Assembly (NCBI RefSeq): GCF_033947565.1
Contig: NZ_JARPVX010000073.1
Coordinates: forward strand, 1 to 19,803
Reading direction: 5' to 3'
Source of the DNA: Lichenihabitans sp033947565
GTDB taxonomy: Bacteria > Pseudomonadota > Alphaproteobacteria > Rhizobiales > Beijerinckiaceae
DNA length: 19,803 nt
Below, one piece after another: positions 5,796 to 13,836 of this stretch; position 1 is the first letter of the stretch, and every line of letters starts with the position of its first letter. The translations under genes and the position numbers were made by a program. Below the pieces are notes generated by a model. It saw nothing but the letters and a program-made list of their open reading frames with translations. It made no database searches and was not told the DNA's origin.

Positions 5796-7397
5796 ATGGC
5801 GCGCGACCTGCTGATCGGCATCGATGCGGGCACCTCGGTCATCAAGTCGATCGCCTTCACGCGTGACGGCGTGCAGGTGGGCGTCGCGGCGACGCCGAAC
5901 CATTACCAGGTGGTCGAGGGCGCCGGCGCCGAACAGGACATGCGGCAGACCTGGCGTGATGCCGCCGCCACTCTGCGTGACCTTGCGACCGTGGTGCCGG
6001 ACCTGGCCGAGCGCACCGCCGCCATCGCGGTGACGGCGCAGGGCGACGGCACCTGGCTGGTGGATGCGGATGGCGAGCCGGCAGGCCCGGCGCTGATCTG
6101 GCTTGACGCGCGCTCGGGCCGCATCACCGAAGCGTTGCGGGGTTCCGAAGCCGGTCGCCGCATTTATGAAAACACCGGCTCTGGTCTCGTGGCCTGCCAG
6201 ATGGGGCCGCAACTGCGCTGGCTCGTCGAGAACCGCCCGGCCACGATGGCGCGGGCCGCGACGGCCTTCCACCTGAAGGACTGGCTGTATTTCAAGCTCA
6301 CCGGCGTGCGGGCCGCCGACGCGTCCGAGGGCGTGCATTCCTTCGGCGACTTCCGCACGCTGGCCTATGCGCCAGCCACGCTCGAAGCGCTCGGCCTTGC
6401 GGATCGCGCGGGGCTGCTGCCCCCGATGGTCGACGGCTCCCGGCAGACCCACCGGCTGAGTGCCGCCGCGGCGCGCGAGATCGGCTTCGGCGAGGGGCTG
6501 CCGGTCAGTCTTGGCCCGATCGACATCGTGGCCACGGGCCTTGGCGCCGGGCTCTACGACCCGGAACGCGAAACCGGCTGCACCATCGTGGGTTCCACCG
6601 GCTGCCACATGCGGATCGCCCGCTCGGCCGATGCCGTAAAACTCAACCCGGATTCGACCGGCTACACCTTGGCGTTTCCGGTACCCGGCACCTTCGCGCA
6701 GCTGCAATCCAACATGGCCTCGACGCTCAACATCGACTGGCTGGTCGATCTCGCGCGCGGCATCCTTAAGCAGCACGGCGTCGACAAATCGCGCGCCGAC
6801 ATCTTCCTCGACCTCGACGACCATGTGCTGGCCGCCGAAGCCGGCACGATCCTCTACCACCCCTACATCTCGGAAGCCGGCGAGCGCGGCCCCTTCGTGG
6901 ACCAGACCGCCCGGGCGCAGTTCCACGGGCTGACGGCCCGGCATTCCTTCTACGACCTGATGCGGGCCGTCTATGAGGGCCTCGGCCTCGCGGCGCGCGA
7001 CTGCTACGACGCCATGGGGTCGCGGCCGGTGGAGGTGCGGATCACCGGCGGCGCGGCGCGCTCAAAGGCGCTGCGCACCATCCTTGCGGCGGCGCTCGGC
7101 GTGCCGCTGCGCACCTCGAGCCGCGAAGAAGCCGGGGCCGCGGGTGCCGCCATGGTGGCCGCGGTGGCGACCGGTTTCTTCCCGTCCATGGACCAATGCA
7201 TCGACCGCTGGGTGACGCCGACGCTCGGCGCCGCGCAGCAGCCCGACCCGGCGCTGGCGCGGCGCTACGAGGCCCTTTTCCCGGCCTATCAGGCGGCCCG
7301 GCGCGCGGCGCCGCCCGTGTGGCACGCCATGGCGGACGCCATCCGTGGCGGAGTCCCCCAGGCATCTCCCCTCCCGAACCCGAGATCCCAGCCATGA
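5796..7397 (+). CDS. eryA: FGGY-family carbohydrate kinase, probably erythritol kinase (EryA-like)
   Basis: The 533-residue product has the FGGY kinase architecture. The N-terminal phosphate-binding loop is GIDAGTS (residues 8-14), the likely catalytic Asp (about residue 241) is in GPIDIVATGLGAG, and the C-terminal ATP-binding segment contains GGAARSKALR (near 415-425). These kinases phosphorylate sugars or polyols in the cytosol. Erythritol is suggested by overall resemblance to EryA of Rhizobium/Brucella as I remember it and by the adjacent GlpD/EryB-like gene and CUT2 transporter. Glycerol, xylulose or another pentitol or ketose remain possible. The start is uncertain by one codon (GTG at 5793 or ATG at 5796), with no strong ribosome site. 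Its TGA overlaps the next ATG by four bases, which points to translational coupling. Confidence 0.78.
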   Translation: MARDLLIGIDAGTSVIKSIAFTRDGVQVGVAATPNHYQVVEGAGAEQDMRQTWRDAAATLRDLATVVPDLAERTAAIAVTAQGDGTWLVDADGEPAGPALIWLDARSGRITEALRGSEAGRRIYENTGSGLVACQMGPQLRWLVENRPATMARAATAFHLKDWLYFKLTGVRAADASEGVHSFGDFRTLAYAPATLEALGLADRAGLLPPMVDGSRQTHRLSAAAAREIGFGEGLPVSLGPIDIVATGLGAGLYDPERETGCTIVGSTGCHMRIARSADAVKLNPDSTGYTLAFPVPGTFAQLQSNMASTLNIDWLVDLARGILKQHGVDKSRADIFLDLDDHVLAAEAGTILYHPYISEAGERGPFVDQTARAQFHGLTARHSFYDLMRAVYEGLGLAARDCYDAMGSRPVEVRITGGAARSKALRTILAAALGVPLRTSSREEAGAAGAAMVAAVATGFFPSMDQCIDRWVTPTLGAAQQPDPALARRYEALFPAYQAARRAAPPVWHAMADAIRGGVPQASPLPNPRSQP

Positions 7398-8893
7398 CGG
7401 ACTACGGCACGGTCGACATCGCGATCATCGGCGGCGGCATCAACGGCGCCGGCATCGCGCGCGACGCGGCGGGGCGCGGCCTCACCGTCCTGCTTTGCGA
7501 AAAGGGCGACCTCGCCGAGGGCACCAGCTCGAAATCCGGCAAGCTCGTCCATGGCGGCCTGCGCTACCTCGAATATTACGAGTTCCGGCTGGTGCGCGAA
7601 GCGCTGATCGAACGCGAGGTGCTGTTGCGCGCCGCACCCCACATCATCTGGCCGATGCGCTTCGTGCTGCCGCATTCGCCCGATCAGCGCCCGGCCTGGA
7701 TGGTGCGGGCCGGCTTGTTCCTTTACGACAACCTCGGTGGCCGCAAGATGCTGCCGCGGTCCCGCAAGGTCGATCTGCGCACAGCGCCCGAAGGAAAGCC
7801 CATCAAGGACGCCTATTCGACAGCCTTCGAATATTCCGACTGCTGGGTCGACGATGCCCGCCTCGTGGTGCTGAACGCGCTCGACGCCAAAAACCGTGGC
7901 GCCACGGTGCTGACCCGCACGGCCGCCACCTCGGCGCGGCGTGACGGCGCTGTGTGGGTGGTGACCATGAAGGGCCAGGACGGGCAGACCCACACCGTCA
8001 AGGCCAAGGCGCTCGTCAATTCGGCCGGCCCCTGGGTCGAGGACGTGATCGGCCGCGTCGCGGGCCGCAACTCGAAATACAAGGTGCGGCTCGTCAAGGG
8101 CAGCCACATCGTGATGCCGAAGTTCTGGGACGGGCCGCAGGCCTATCTGCTGCAGAACGACGACAAGCGGGTGATCTTCGTCAACCCCTACGAGGGCGAC
8201 AAGGCGCTGATCGGCACCACCGACATTCCTTATACGGGCAAGCCCGAGGATGTGGCGATCGAGCAGACCGAGATCGACTACCTGCTGGGCGTGCTCAACC
8301 GCTACCTGAAGGTGCCGCTGAAAGCCGCCGACATGCTCTACAGCTTCTCGGGCGTGCGGCCGCTCTACGACGACGACGCCGACAAGAACGCTTCCGCCGT
8401 GACGCGCGACTACGTGTTCGAGATCGACGACACGCAAGGCCAGCCGCCGCTGTTATCGGTGTTCGGCGGCAAGATCACCACCTTCCGCAAGCTCGCCGAA
8501 CACGCGCTCGACAAGATCGCCGGTCATTTCCCGCAGGCCGGGCGGGCCTGGACCGCCACGGCGCCGCTGCCCGGTGGCGACATCCCGAACGCCGACTTCG
8601 CGGCCTTCCTGCGAGGCGTCCAGGCCGACTACGCCTGGCTTCCGCCGGCGCTCGCCGAACACTACGCGCACCTTTACGGCACCCGCATTCGCGAGTTGCT
8701 CGAGGGCGCGACGACCATGGCCGACCTCGGCCAGCATTTCGGCGGGCTCCTGTATCGCCGCGAGGCCGACTTCCTGCGCCGTACCGAATGGGCGCTGACC
8801 GGCGAGGACATCCTGCGCCGCCGCACCAAGCACGGCCTGCACATCTCGCAAAGCCAGCGCGATGACTTCGACCATTGGATGGAGGCCGCCTGA
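7394..8893 (+). CDS. eryB: GlpD/EryB-like FAD-dependent polyol-phosphate dehydrogenase
   Basis: The 499-residue product is a GlpD-family flavoprotein. The Rossmann FAD motif IIGGGINGAGIARDAAGRG lies near residues 11-29, with SSKSGKLVHGGLRYLE downstream and FGGKITTFRKLAEHAL near residue 357. The final ~100 residues are the DAO_C-type domain. In ery loci the homologue EryB oxidises the phosphate made by EryA and passes electrons to the respiratory quinone pool, probably while bound to the membrane face. A plain glycerol-3-phosphate dehydrogenase is the main alternative. The gene starts within the kinase stop (ATGA) and ends in a TGATG junction with the next gene, so it is firmly in the operon. 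Confidence 0.82.
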   Translation: MTDYGTVDIAIIGGGINGAGIARDAAGRGLTVLLCEKGDLAEGTSSKSGKLVHGGLRYLEYYEFRLVREALIEREVLLRAAPHIIWPMRFVLPHSPDQRPAWMVRAGLFLYDNLGGRKMLPRSRKVDLRTAPEGKPIKDAYSTAFEYSDCWVDDARLVVLNALDAKNRGATVLTRTAATSARRDGAVWVVTMKGQDGQTHTVKAKALVNSAGPWVEDVIGRVAGRNSKYKVRLVKGSHIVMPKFWDGPQAYLLQNDDKRVIFVNPYEGDKALIGTTDIPYTGKPEDVAIEQTEIDYLLGVLNRYLKVPLKAADMLYSFSGVRPLYDDDADKNASAVTRDYVFEIDDTQGQPPLLSVFGGKITTFRKLAEHALDKIAGHFPQAGRAWTATAPLPGGDIPNADFAAFLRGVQADYAWLPPALAEHYAHLYGTRIRELLEGATTMADLGQHFGGLLYRREADFLRRTEWALTGEDILRRRTKHGLHISQSQRDDFDHWMEAA

Positions 8894-9555
8894 TGAGCCA
8901 GTCTGCCGCGACGCGCCCGAAGGCGCCCGCCCGCGCGCGATCCCGCACCGCCATCGGGGCCGTGGCCGCGATCGTGCTGGTTGGTGTCATGGCCTATGAC
9001 ACCAAGGTGGTGCGGATCGGTGCTGATGGCGGCGGCCCGCCCGGCGCCTTCGTGCCGGCCGAGTTCGGCCGGACCGAGTTCCCGAAGGTCCAGGCGGCGG
9101 TTGCAGCCAAGGCCGTCGATGCGGTGACGCTGGCGACCGCCCTGGCCAAGGACCCGGCGGCAGCCGCCAAGCAATATGGCGTGCAGGCGCCGGGCGGCGA
9201 CGCTTATGCCTATCCGGTGACGCTGACCGGCACGGCCGGTAAATCCGACCTCGGCGTCTACGACCTGCAGGTGCCCGGCCTGCCGGACGGCTTCAAGGTC
9301 CAGGTCCAGACGGGGCCCGCCATCAACGGCACCGCGCTGCGGGACGTCCCCGGCACGGTGAAATTCGGCCAGTTCACCAATCAGATCGAGTATCAGAACG
9401 CCGGCTCCGCCCTCAACAAGGAGATGAAGAAGCAGGTCTTGTCGAAGATCGACACCGCGAACCTCACCGGCAAAACCCTGTCGGTGGTGGGCGCCTTCGA
9501 GACCAGCGACCCCAAGGCCTGGCTGGTCACGCCCACCAAGGTGGTGGTGCAATGA
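8893..9555 (+). CDS. DUF2291-like membrane-anchored periplasmic protein
   Basis: The 220-residue product has a basic N-terminus, one hydrophobic segment (about residues 17-35, GAVAAIVLVGVMAYD) and a periplasmic domain of about 180 residues. It resembles the DUF2291 family, commonly found beside ribose-type ABC transporters and often annotated as a periplasmic lipoprotein. Here no Cys follows the hydrophobic segment, so an uncleaved membrane anchor is more likely than a lipobox. The gene overlaps both neighbours (TGATG before, ATGA after), so it is produced together with the dehydrogenase and the ATPase. A role in assembling or gating the transporter is an inference only, because the family's function is unknown to me. 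Confidence 0.7.
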   Translation: MSQSAATRPKAPARARSRTAIGAVAAIVLVGVMAYDTKVVRIGADGGGPPGAFVPAEFGRTEFPKVQAAVAAKAVDAVTLATALAKDPAAAAKQYGVQAPGGDAYAYPVTLTGTAGKSDLGVYDLQVPGLPDGFKVQVQTGPAINGTALRDVPGTVKFGQFTNQIEYQNAGSALNKEMKKQVLSKIDTANLTGKTLSVVGAFETSDPKAWLVTPTKVVVQ

Positions 9556-11093
9556 CCCGGCCCGACGCCGCGCCGGACCGCGATGCGGCCGTGGTGCTGA
9601 CGGCGAACAACATCGCCAAGGCCTATGGCAGCGTCCACGCGCTGAAGGGCGTCAACTTCGAAGTGCGCCGCGGCAAGGTGACGACGCTGTTTGGCGAGAA
9701 CGGCGCCGGCAAGTCGACCTTGATGAAGATCCTGTCGGGCGTCGTGAAGCCGACGTCGGGCGCCATCGAGCTCGACGGCAGCCCCGTCACCTTTGCCTCG
9801 GCCTCGGAAGCGCGCGACGCCGGCATCTCGATCATCCACCAGGAGCTCAGCCTCGCGCCCAACATGAGCGTGCGCGACAACATCTTCATGGGCCGGGAGA
9901 TCGCCGGCCCGACCGGCATCGACTACGCTGAGGAAGCCCGGCAGGCCAAGGTGCTGATGGCCGAGCTCGAGGAGGACATCGACCCGATGACCCCGGTCGA
10001 GACGCTTCGCCTCGGCCAGCAGCAGATCGTCGAGATCGCCCGGGCGCTGTCGGTCAATTCGCGCATCCTGATCATGGACGAGCCCACCTCCGCGCTGTCG
10101 GCCGCCGAGGTCGAGGTGTTGTTCAAGGTGATCGGCGACCTGAAGAGCCGCGGTGTCGCCATCGTATATATCTCGCATCACCTAGAAGAAGCGCTGCAGA
10201 TCACCGACTACGCCGTGGTGCTGCGCGACGGGGCGATGACCGCCAAGGCGGATCGCGCCGACATCGATCTCGAATGGATCGTCCGCAACATGGTGGGCGA
10301 GAACTACCACCTCGGCACGCCGCCGACCGGCTACCAGTTCGGCGAGGTCGCGCTGTCGGTGCGGGACCTTACCGTCACGGACGCCGCCAACACCGGGATC
10401 GCGGTTGTGGACCGCCTGTCGCTCGATGTCAGGGCCGGCGAGATCGTCTGCATCTACGGCCTGATGGGCGCGGGCCGCACCGAGATGCTGGAATGTATCG
10501 CGGGCCGGGTGCCGAAGGCGGGCGGCGAAGTGCGGCTCGAGGGGCGGGAGATATCCCGCCTGACCATCGCCGAGCGCATCGCGCAGGGTCTGGCGCTGGT
10601 GCCGGAGGATCGGCAGCGCGACGGCCTGGTGCAGACCATGACGGTCGGCGAAAACCTGTCGCTCGCCTCGATCGGCGCCTTTGCCAAACGGGTGCTATTG
10701 TCGCGTTCGACCGAGCGCGCCATGGTGGACCAGTCGATCAAGAGCGTCACCATCAAGACGGCTGGCGGCCACGCGGCCATCGGGTCGCTCAGTGGTGGCA
10801 ACCAGCAGAAGGTGGTGATCGGCAAGATGCTGACCACCCATCCGCGCGTTATCCTGCTCGACGAGCCGAGCCGCGGCATCGATATCGGCGCCAAGGCGGA
10901 AGTGTTCCGCCTCCTGGCCGAACGCGCCCGGGACGGCCTCGCGGTGGTGTTCTCCACCTCCGAGGTGGCCGAGTGCCTGTCGATCGCGCACCGCATCATC
11001 GTGATGGCGCGCGGCAAGATTTCCGCAGAATTCGGCTCCGACGCCTCGAAGGAGCAGATCATGGCCGCCTCCGGCGAAGCCGTGGTCCACTGA
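9552..11093 (+). CDS. Ribose/polyol-type ABC transporter, double ATPase subunit
   Basis: The 513-residue product has two ABC domains as in RbsA/MglA (CUT2 class). The N-terminal domain has Walker A GENGAGKST (48-56), a Q-loop HQE, signature LRLGQQQIVEIARAL, Walker B ILIMDEPTSAL and an SHH switch. The C-terminal domain has a degenerate Walker A (GLMGAGRTE, near 303-311, no Lys), an intact signature LSGGNQQK (413-420) and Walker B VILLDEPSRGID. The C-terminal switch position reads FSTSEV without His. This asymmetry is normal for the class. It would power import of the polyol handled by the kinase. In Rhizobium erythritol loci the equivalent transporter is EryEFG. The first codon overlaps the previous stop. 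Confidence 0.92.
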   Translation: MTRPDAAPDRDAAVVLTANNIAKAYGSVHALKGVNFEVRRGKVTTLFGENGAGKSTLMKILSGVVKPTSGAIELDGSPVTFASASEARDAGISIIHQELSLAPNMSVRDNIFMGREIAGPTGIDYAEEARQAKVLMAELEEDIDPMTPVETLRLGQQQIVEIARALSVNSRILIMDEPTSALSAAEVEVLFKVIGDLKSRGVAIVYISHHLEEALQITDYAVVLRDGAMTAKADRADIDLEWIVRNMVGENYHLGTPPTGYQFGEVALSVRDLTVTDAANTGIAVVDRLSLDVRAGEIVCIYGLMGAGRTEMLECIAGRVPKAGGEVRLEGREISRLTIAERIAQGLALVPEDRQRDGLVQTMTVGENLSLASIGAFAKRVLLSRSTERAMVDQSIKSVTIKTAGGHAAIGSLSGGNQQKVVIGKMLTTHPRVILLDEPSRGIDIGAKAEVFRLLAERARDGLAVVFSTSEVAECLSIAHRIIVMARGKISAEFGSDASKEQIMAASGEAVVH

Positions 11094-11098
11094 ACACC

Positions 11099-11114
11099 GG
11101 GAGCCCCGCTTTTG
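11099..11114 (+). promoter_or_regulatory. Ribosome-binding site that fixes a TTG start
   Basis: GGGAG at 11099-11103 lies eight bases before the TTG at 11112-11114. No ATG or GTG gives a complete N-terminus for the permease; the next in-frame ATG falls inside the first membrane region. The TTG is therefore the best-supported start. Confidence 0.6.
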
Positions 11115-12206
11115 ACCAACGCCGCTTCCACCACAACACCGCCCTCTCGCGCCTCGGCGTCGGGCGGCGGCTTCGAACTCGGCCGCGTGCTGCTCGAAGG
11201 CCGGGCCTATTTCGCGCTGATTCTCATCATCGCGGTCTTCTCGTTCCTGTCGCCGTATTATTTCACGGTCGGCAACTTCCTCACCATGGCATCCCATGTG
11301 GCGTTGTTCGGCATTCTGGCGATCGGCATGCTGCTGGTCATCCTGAACGGCGGCATCGACCTGTCGGTCGGCTCGACCTTGGGGCTGTCGGGCGTCATCG
11401 CCGGCTTCCTGATGCAGGGCGTGACGCTGCCGTGGTTCGGCGTCATCCTTTACCCGCCGGTCTGGGTGGTGGCGATCCTGGCCTGCGGGCTCGGTGGGCT
11501 GATCGGGCTCGTCAACGGCGTGCTGATCGCGCGCTTCAAGGTGCCGGCCTTCGTGGCGACGCTCGGCGTCATGTATATGGTGCGCGGCATCGCGCTGCTG
11601 ATCACCAACGGCCTCACCTACAACAGCCTCGGCGGGCGGCCGGACCTCGGCAACCAGGGGTTCGACTGGCTCGGCTTCAATCGCATCATGGGGGTGCCGA
11701 TCGGCGTCGTCGTGATGGTGGTGCTGGCCTTCCTCGGCAGCCTGGTGCTGACCCGCACGCCGTTCGGCCGCTGGCTGTACGCCTCGGGCGGCAACGAGCG
11801 CGCCGCCGAACTGTCGGGCGTGCCGACCCGCTTCGTGCAGATGACCGTCTATGCGCTGTCGGGCGTCTGCGCCGCCATCGCGGGCTTGATCCTGTCGTCC
11901 CAGCTCACCTCGGCCGGCCCGACCGCGGGCACCACCTATGAGCTGACCGCCATCGCGGCCGTCGTCATCGGCGGCGCCGCCTTGACGGGTGGGCGGGGCA
12001 ACATCCGTGGCACGATGCTGGGCGCCTTTGTGATCGGCTTCCTGTCGGACGGCCTCGTGATCATCGGAATTTCATCATACTGGCAGACGGTCTTCACGGG
12101 CGCGGTGATCGTGCTGGCGGTGCTGCTCAACGCCATCCAGTATCGCGGCCGCGCCAAGGCGCCGGCCGTCGCAGGAGCGACACCCGCAGCGAAGCTCGCG
12201 GGCTAG
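11112..12206 (+). CDS. ABC transporter permease, RbsC-like (BPD_transp_2)
   Basis: The 364-residue product is a multi-pass inner-membrane protein with about ten hydrophobic segments after a Ser/Ala/Gly-rich N-terminus of about 25 residues. Family hallmarks are GGIDLSVGSTLGLSG (near residues 79-93), the ATPase-contacting ERAAELSGVPTRFVQ segment (near 233-247) and VIGGAALTGGRGNIRG (near 285-300). It would form the translocation pore with the double ATPase encoded 18 bases upstream. Translation begins at TTG with a good GGGAG site, which may set a lower yield than for the ATPase. The polyol substrate is inferred from the operon. Confidence 0.92.
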   Translation: MTNAASTTTPPSRASASGGGFELGRVLLEGRAYFALILIIAVFSFLSPYYFTVGNFLTMASHVALFGILAIGMLLVILNGGIDLSVGSTLGLSGVIAGFLMQGVTLPWFGVILYPPVWVVAILACGLGGLIGLVNGVLIARFKVPAFVATLGVMYMVRGIALLITNGLTYNSLGGRPDLGNQGFDWLGFNRIMGVPIGVVVMVVLAFLGSLVLTRTPFGRWLYASGGNERAAELSGVPTRFVQMTVYALSGVCAAIAGLILSSQLTSAGPTAGTTYELTAIAAVVIGGAALTGGRGNIRGTMLGAFVIGFLSDGLVIIGISSYWQTVFTGAVIVLAVLLNAIQYRGRAKAPAVAGATPAAKLAG

Positions 12207-12211
12207 GCCCC

Positions 12212-12253
12212 ATGGGCCGGGAACGGCCCATCGGAAACAGCCGGATAACCGGC
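12212..12253 (+). promoter_or_regulatory. Two hairpins between permease and binding-protein genes
   Basis: ATGGGCC (12212-12218) pairs with GGCCCAT (12225-12231) around a six-base loop. GCCGG (12240-12244) pairs with CCGGC (12249-12253) around ATAA. No T tract follows. Intergenic stems at this place in ABC operons often protect the binding-protein mRNA or set its excess over the membrane parts. That role is an inference here. Confidence 0.4.
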
Positions 12254-12280
12254 ATCAAGCAACCATCTAGGGGTATGTGA

Positions 12281-13240
12281 ATGTCTAGGAAGGCAATGAC
12301 CACCACGCTCAAGGCGCTTGCGCTCGCGGCGCCGCTGCTGGCCGGCACCGCGCTCTCGGCCTCGGCGGCCGGGCTCATCTCGATCATCGTCAACGACCCG
12401 TCCAATCCTTATTGGCTGACGGAAGGCAATGTCGCCTCGGCCGAGGCCAAGAAGCTCGGCTATGAGGCGAATGTCGGCGCCTCGAAGGGCGACACCAATG
12501 CCGAAAGCACGCTGATCGACACCGCCATCACCAACAAGTCGGTGGCCATCATTCTCGACCCGGCCAATGCGTCGGGCTCGGTCGGCGCCGTCAAGAAAGC
12601 CATCGCGGCCAACATCCCCGTGATCCTCGTCAATGCCGAGATCAACCAGGACGGCCTCGCCAAGGCGCAGCTCGTGTCCAATAACGCGCAGGGCGCGGCG
12701 CTCGGGGCGCAGCAATGGGTGCGGGCGATCGGCCAGAAGGGCAATTACGTCGAACTGCTCGGCTCGCCGTCGGACAACAACGCCGCCACGCGCTCGAACG
12801 GCTACGACACCGTGCTGAGCCAGTACGACGACCTGAAGAAGGTCGGCTCGCAGGTCGCCAACTGGGACCGCACGCAGGGCCACGACAAGATGCAGAACCT
12901 GCTGCAGGCGCATCCGGACATCCAGGGCGTGATCTCGGGCAATGACGAGATGGCGCTCGGGGCCGTGGCGGCCCTGAAGGAAGCCGGCAAGCTCAGCGGC
13001 ATCAAGGTCGGCGGCTTCGACGGCTCGCCGGATGCGGTGTCGGCCGTCAAGGCGGGCGAGCTGCAATATACCGTGCTGCAGCCCGTCGCGATCTTCTCGG
13101 CCAAGGCCGTGCAGGAAGCCGACAGCTTCATCAAGACCGGCAAGACCGGCGCCGCCCAGGAAAAGCAGCTGTTCGACTGCGTGCTGATCACCAAGGACAA
13201 CGCCGCCAAGATGACGGCGCCCTTCACCATGACGCCGTGA
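12281..13240 (+). CDS. Periplasmic sugar/polyol-binding protein, RbsB-like
   Basis: The 319-residue product has a signal peptide (residues about 1-30, ending SASAAG) and a type I periplasmic-binding fold of the ribose/galactose group (Peripla_BP_4). It begins ISIIVNDPSNPYW and contains SNNAQGAALGAQQW, GSPSDNNAATRSNGY and GFDGSPDAVSAVKAG. It would capture the substrate and deliver it to the permease. The ATG at 12281 has TAGGGG seven bases upstream. The ATG at 12296 has AGGAAGG only two bases away and is less likely. The gene is 74 bases after the permease and is the last gene of the operon visible in the window. Confidence 0.92.
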   Translation: MSRKAMTTTLKALALAAPLLAGTALSASAAGLISIIVNDPSNPYWLTEGNVASAEAKKLGYEANVGASKGDTNAESTLIDTAITNKSVAIILDPANASGSVGAVKKAIAANIPVILVNAEINQDGLAKAQLVSNNAQGAALGAQQWVRAIGQKGNYVELLGSPSDNNAATRSNGYDTVLSQYDDLKKVGSQVANWDRTQGHDKMQNLLQAHPDIQGVISGNDEMALGAVAALKEAGKLSGIKVGGFDGSPDAVSAVKAGELQYTVLQPVAIFSAKAVQEADSFIKTGKTGAAQEKQLFDCVLITKDNAAKMTAPFTMTP

Positions 13241-13285
13241 TCGACGCCAGCTAGACCTCCGGCCGCCAAGGCTTTTGCAAGAACG

Positions 13286-13318
13286 GGCCGGTCGCGCATC
13301 GATGGATCGCGGCCGGCC
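13286..13318 (+). terminator. Hairpin after the polyol operon
   Basis: GGCCGGTCGCG (13286-13296) pairs with CGCGGCCGGCC (13308-13318), 11 bp including one U-G pair, around an 11-base loop. It lies 45 bases after the binding-protein stop. No T run follows, so it may be a mRNA 3' stabilising end or a factor-assisted terminator rather than a classical intrinsic one. Confidence 0.5.
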
Positions 13319-13558
13319 TCGTCGGCGTTCCACCCATAGTATTCAATGGCTCCGCATCCCTGATGCCGGGTCGTTGCCGATCAGTGGGTCTCCGGCGCGC
13401 CGTGTGCAGAGACGGGGGGCCGAGACGCTTGGCGCGGCGCGGGGCTGTCGTCGCGGCCTTCATCAAGCCGTCTGCGACGACGCTGCGCTGATGGCCGAGG
13501 CTTCCTCGATCGGTTGATGAGATCAGCGGGGGCTGCGGACGCTTGAATGCCCCGACAT
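13319..13558. other. Gene-free stretch with a second hairpin
   Basis: Between the operon-end hairpin and the next small gene I see no convincing coding region. Open frames on both strands give Arg-rich, low-complexity translations. One structured element stands out: GTCGTCGC (13447-13454) pairs perfectly with GCGACGAC (13474-13481), and a smaller stem (GGC/GCC with TT/AA) lies inside the loop. It could be part of a small RNA, but nothing else supports that. Confidence 0.4.
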
Positions 13559-13573
13559 GGAGCGATTGTGACG

Positions 13574-13771
13574 ATGGCGACGCCCGATAAATCCGCCAAG
13601 GCGCGAGCCGAAGCCGTGTTCAAGCAGCCGGCATCCAGCGAGGCTCAACACGTCCGAGACCCCGAGGCCGAAAAGATCGCCAAGCTTCGCGCCCAGCGCT
13701 TGGCCAAGGAACACTCCGATCGCATCGCGGCCGAGGTCAGGCGAGCGCGACGCGAGCAACGGCGGCCGTAA
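13574..13771 (+). CDS. Small basic protein of unknown function, conserved type in Hyphomicrobiales
   Basis: The 65-residue product (MATPDKSAKARAEAVFK...) is very rich in Lys, Arg, Ala and Glu, predicted as one or two long helices, with no cysteine. Small proteins with this opening (a KAxARAE..FK segment followed by KxAKLRAxRLAKE) are, to my recollection, widespread as hypothetical proteins in rhizobial genomes. The charge pattern allows nucleic-acid binding, but that is only a guess. GGAG at 13559-13562 could serve the ATG at 13574 or the in-frame GTG at 13568; an ATG at 13547 is further upstream. The gene is convergent with the outer-membrane protein gene. Confidence 0.55.
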   Translation: MATPDKSAKARAEAVFKQPASSEAQHVRDPEAEKIAKLRAQRLAKEHSDRIAAEVRRARREQRRP

Positions 13772-13801
13772 TCGTTTCGACCCGCTCGGCACCATCTTCA
13801 T

Positions 13802-13828
13802 CGGGCCAAATGGATTCCACCTGGCCCG
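13802..13828. terminator. Candidate bidirectional terminator hairpin
   Basis: CGGGCCA (13802-13808) pairs with TGGCCCG (13822-13828) around a 13-base loop. It lies in the 65-bp gap between two convergent stop codons, where a shared terminator is expected. There is no strong T tract on either side. Confidence 0.45.
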
Positions 13829-13836
13829 GACAGATC

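Noticed and set aside
5748..6944. Long minus-strand open frame opposite the kinase (similarly 7289-8437 and 12203-13333)
   Set aside because: Antisense to genes with clear family motifs; the open length is explained by high GC with strong third-position bias.
10274..11941. A 555-codon + strand open frame within the ATPase and permease genes
   Set aside because: It is out of frame with two well-supported transporter genes and gives Arg/Gly/His-rich sequence without domains.
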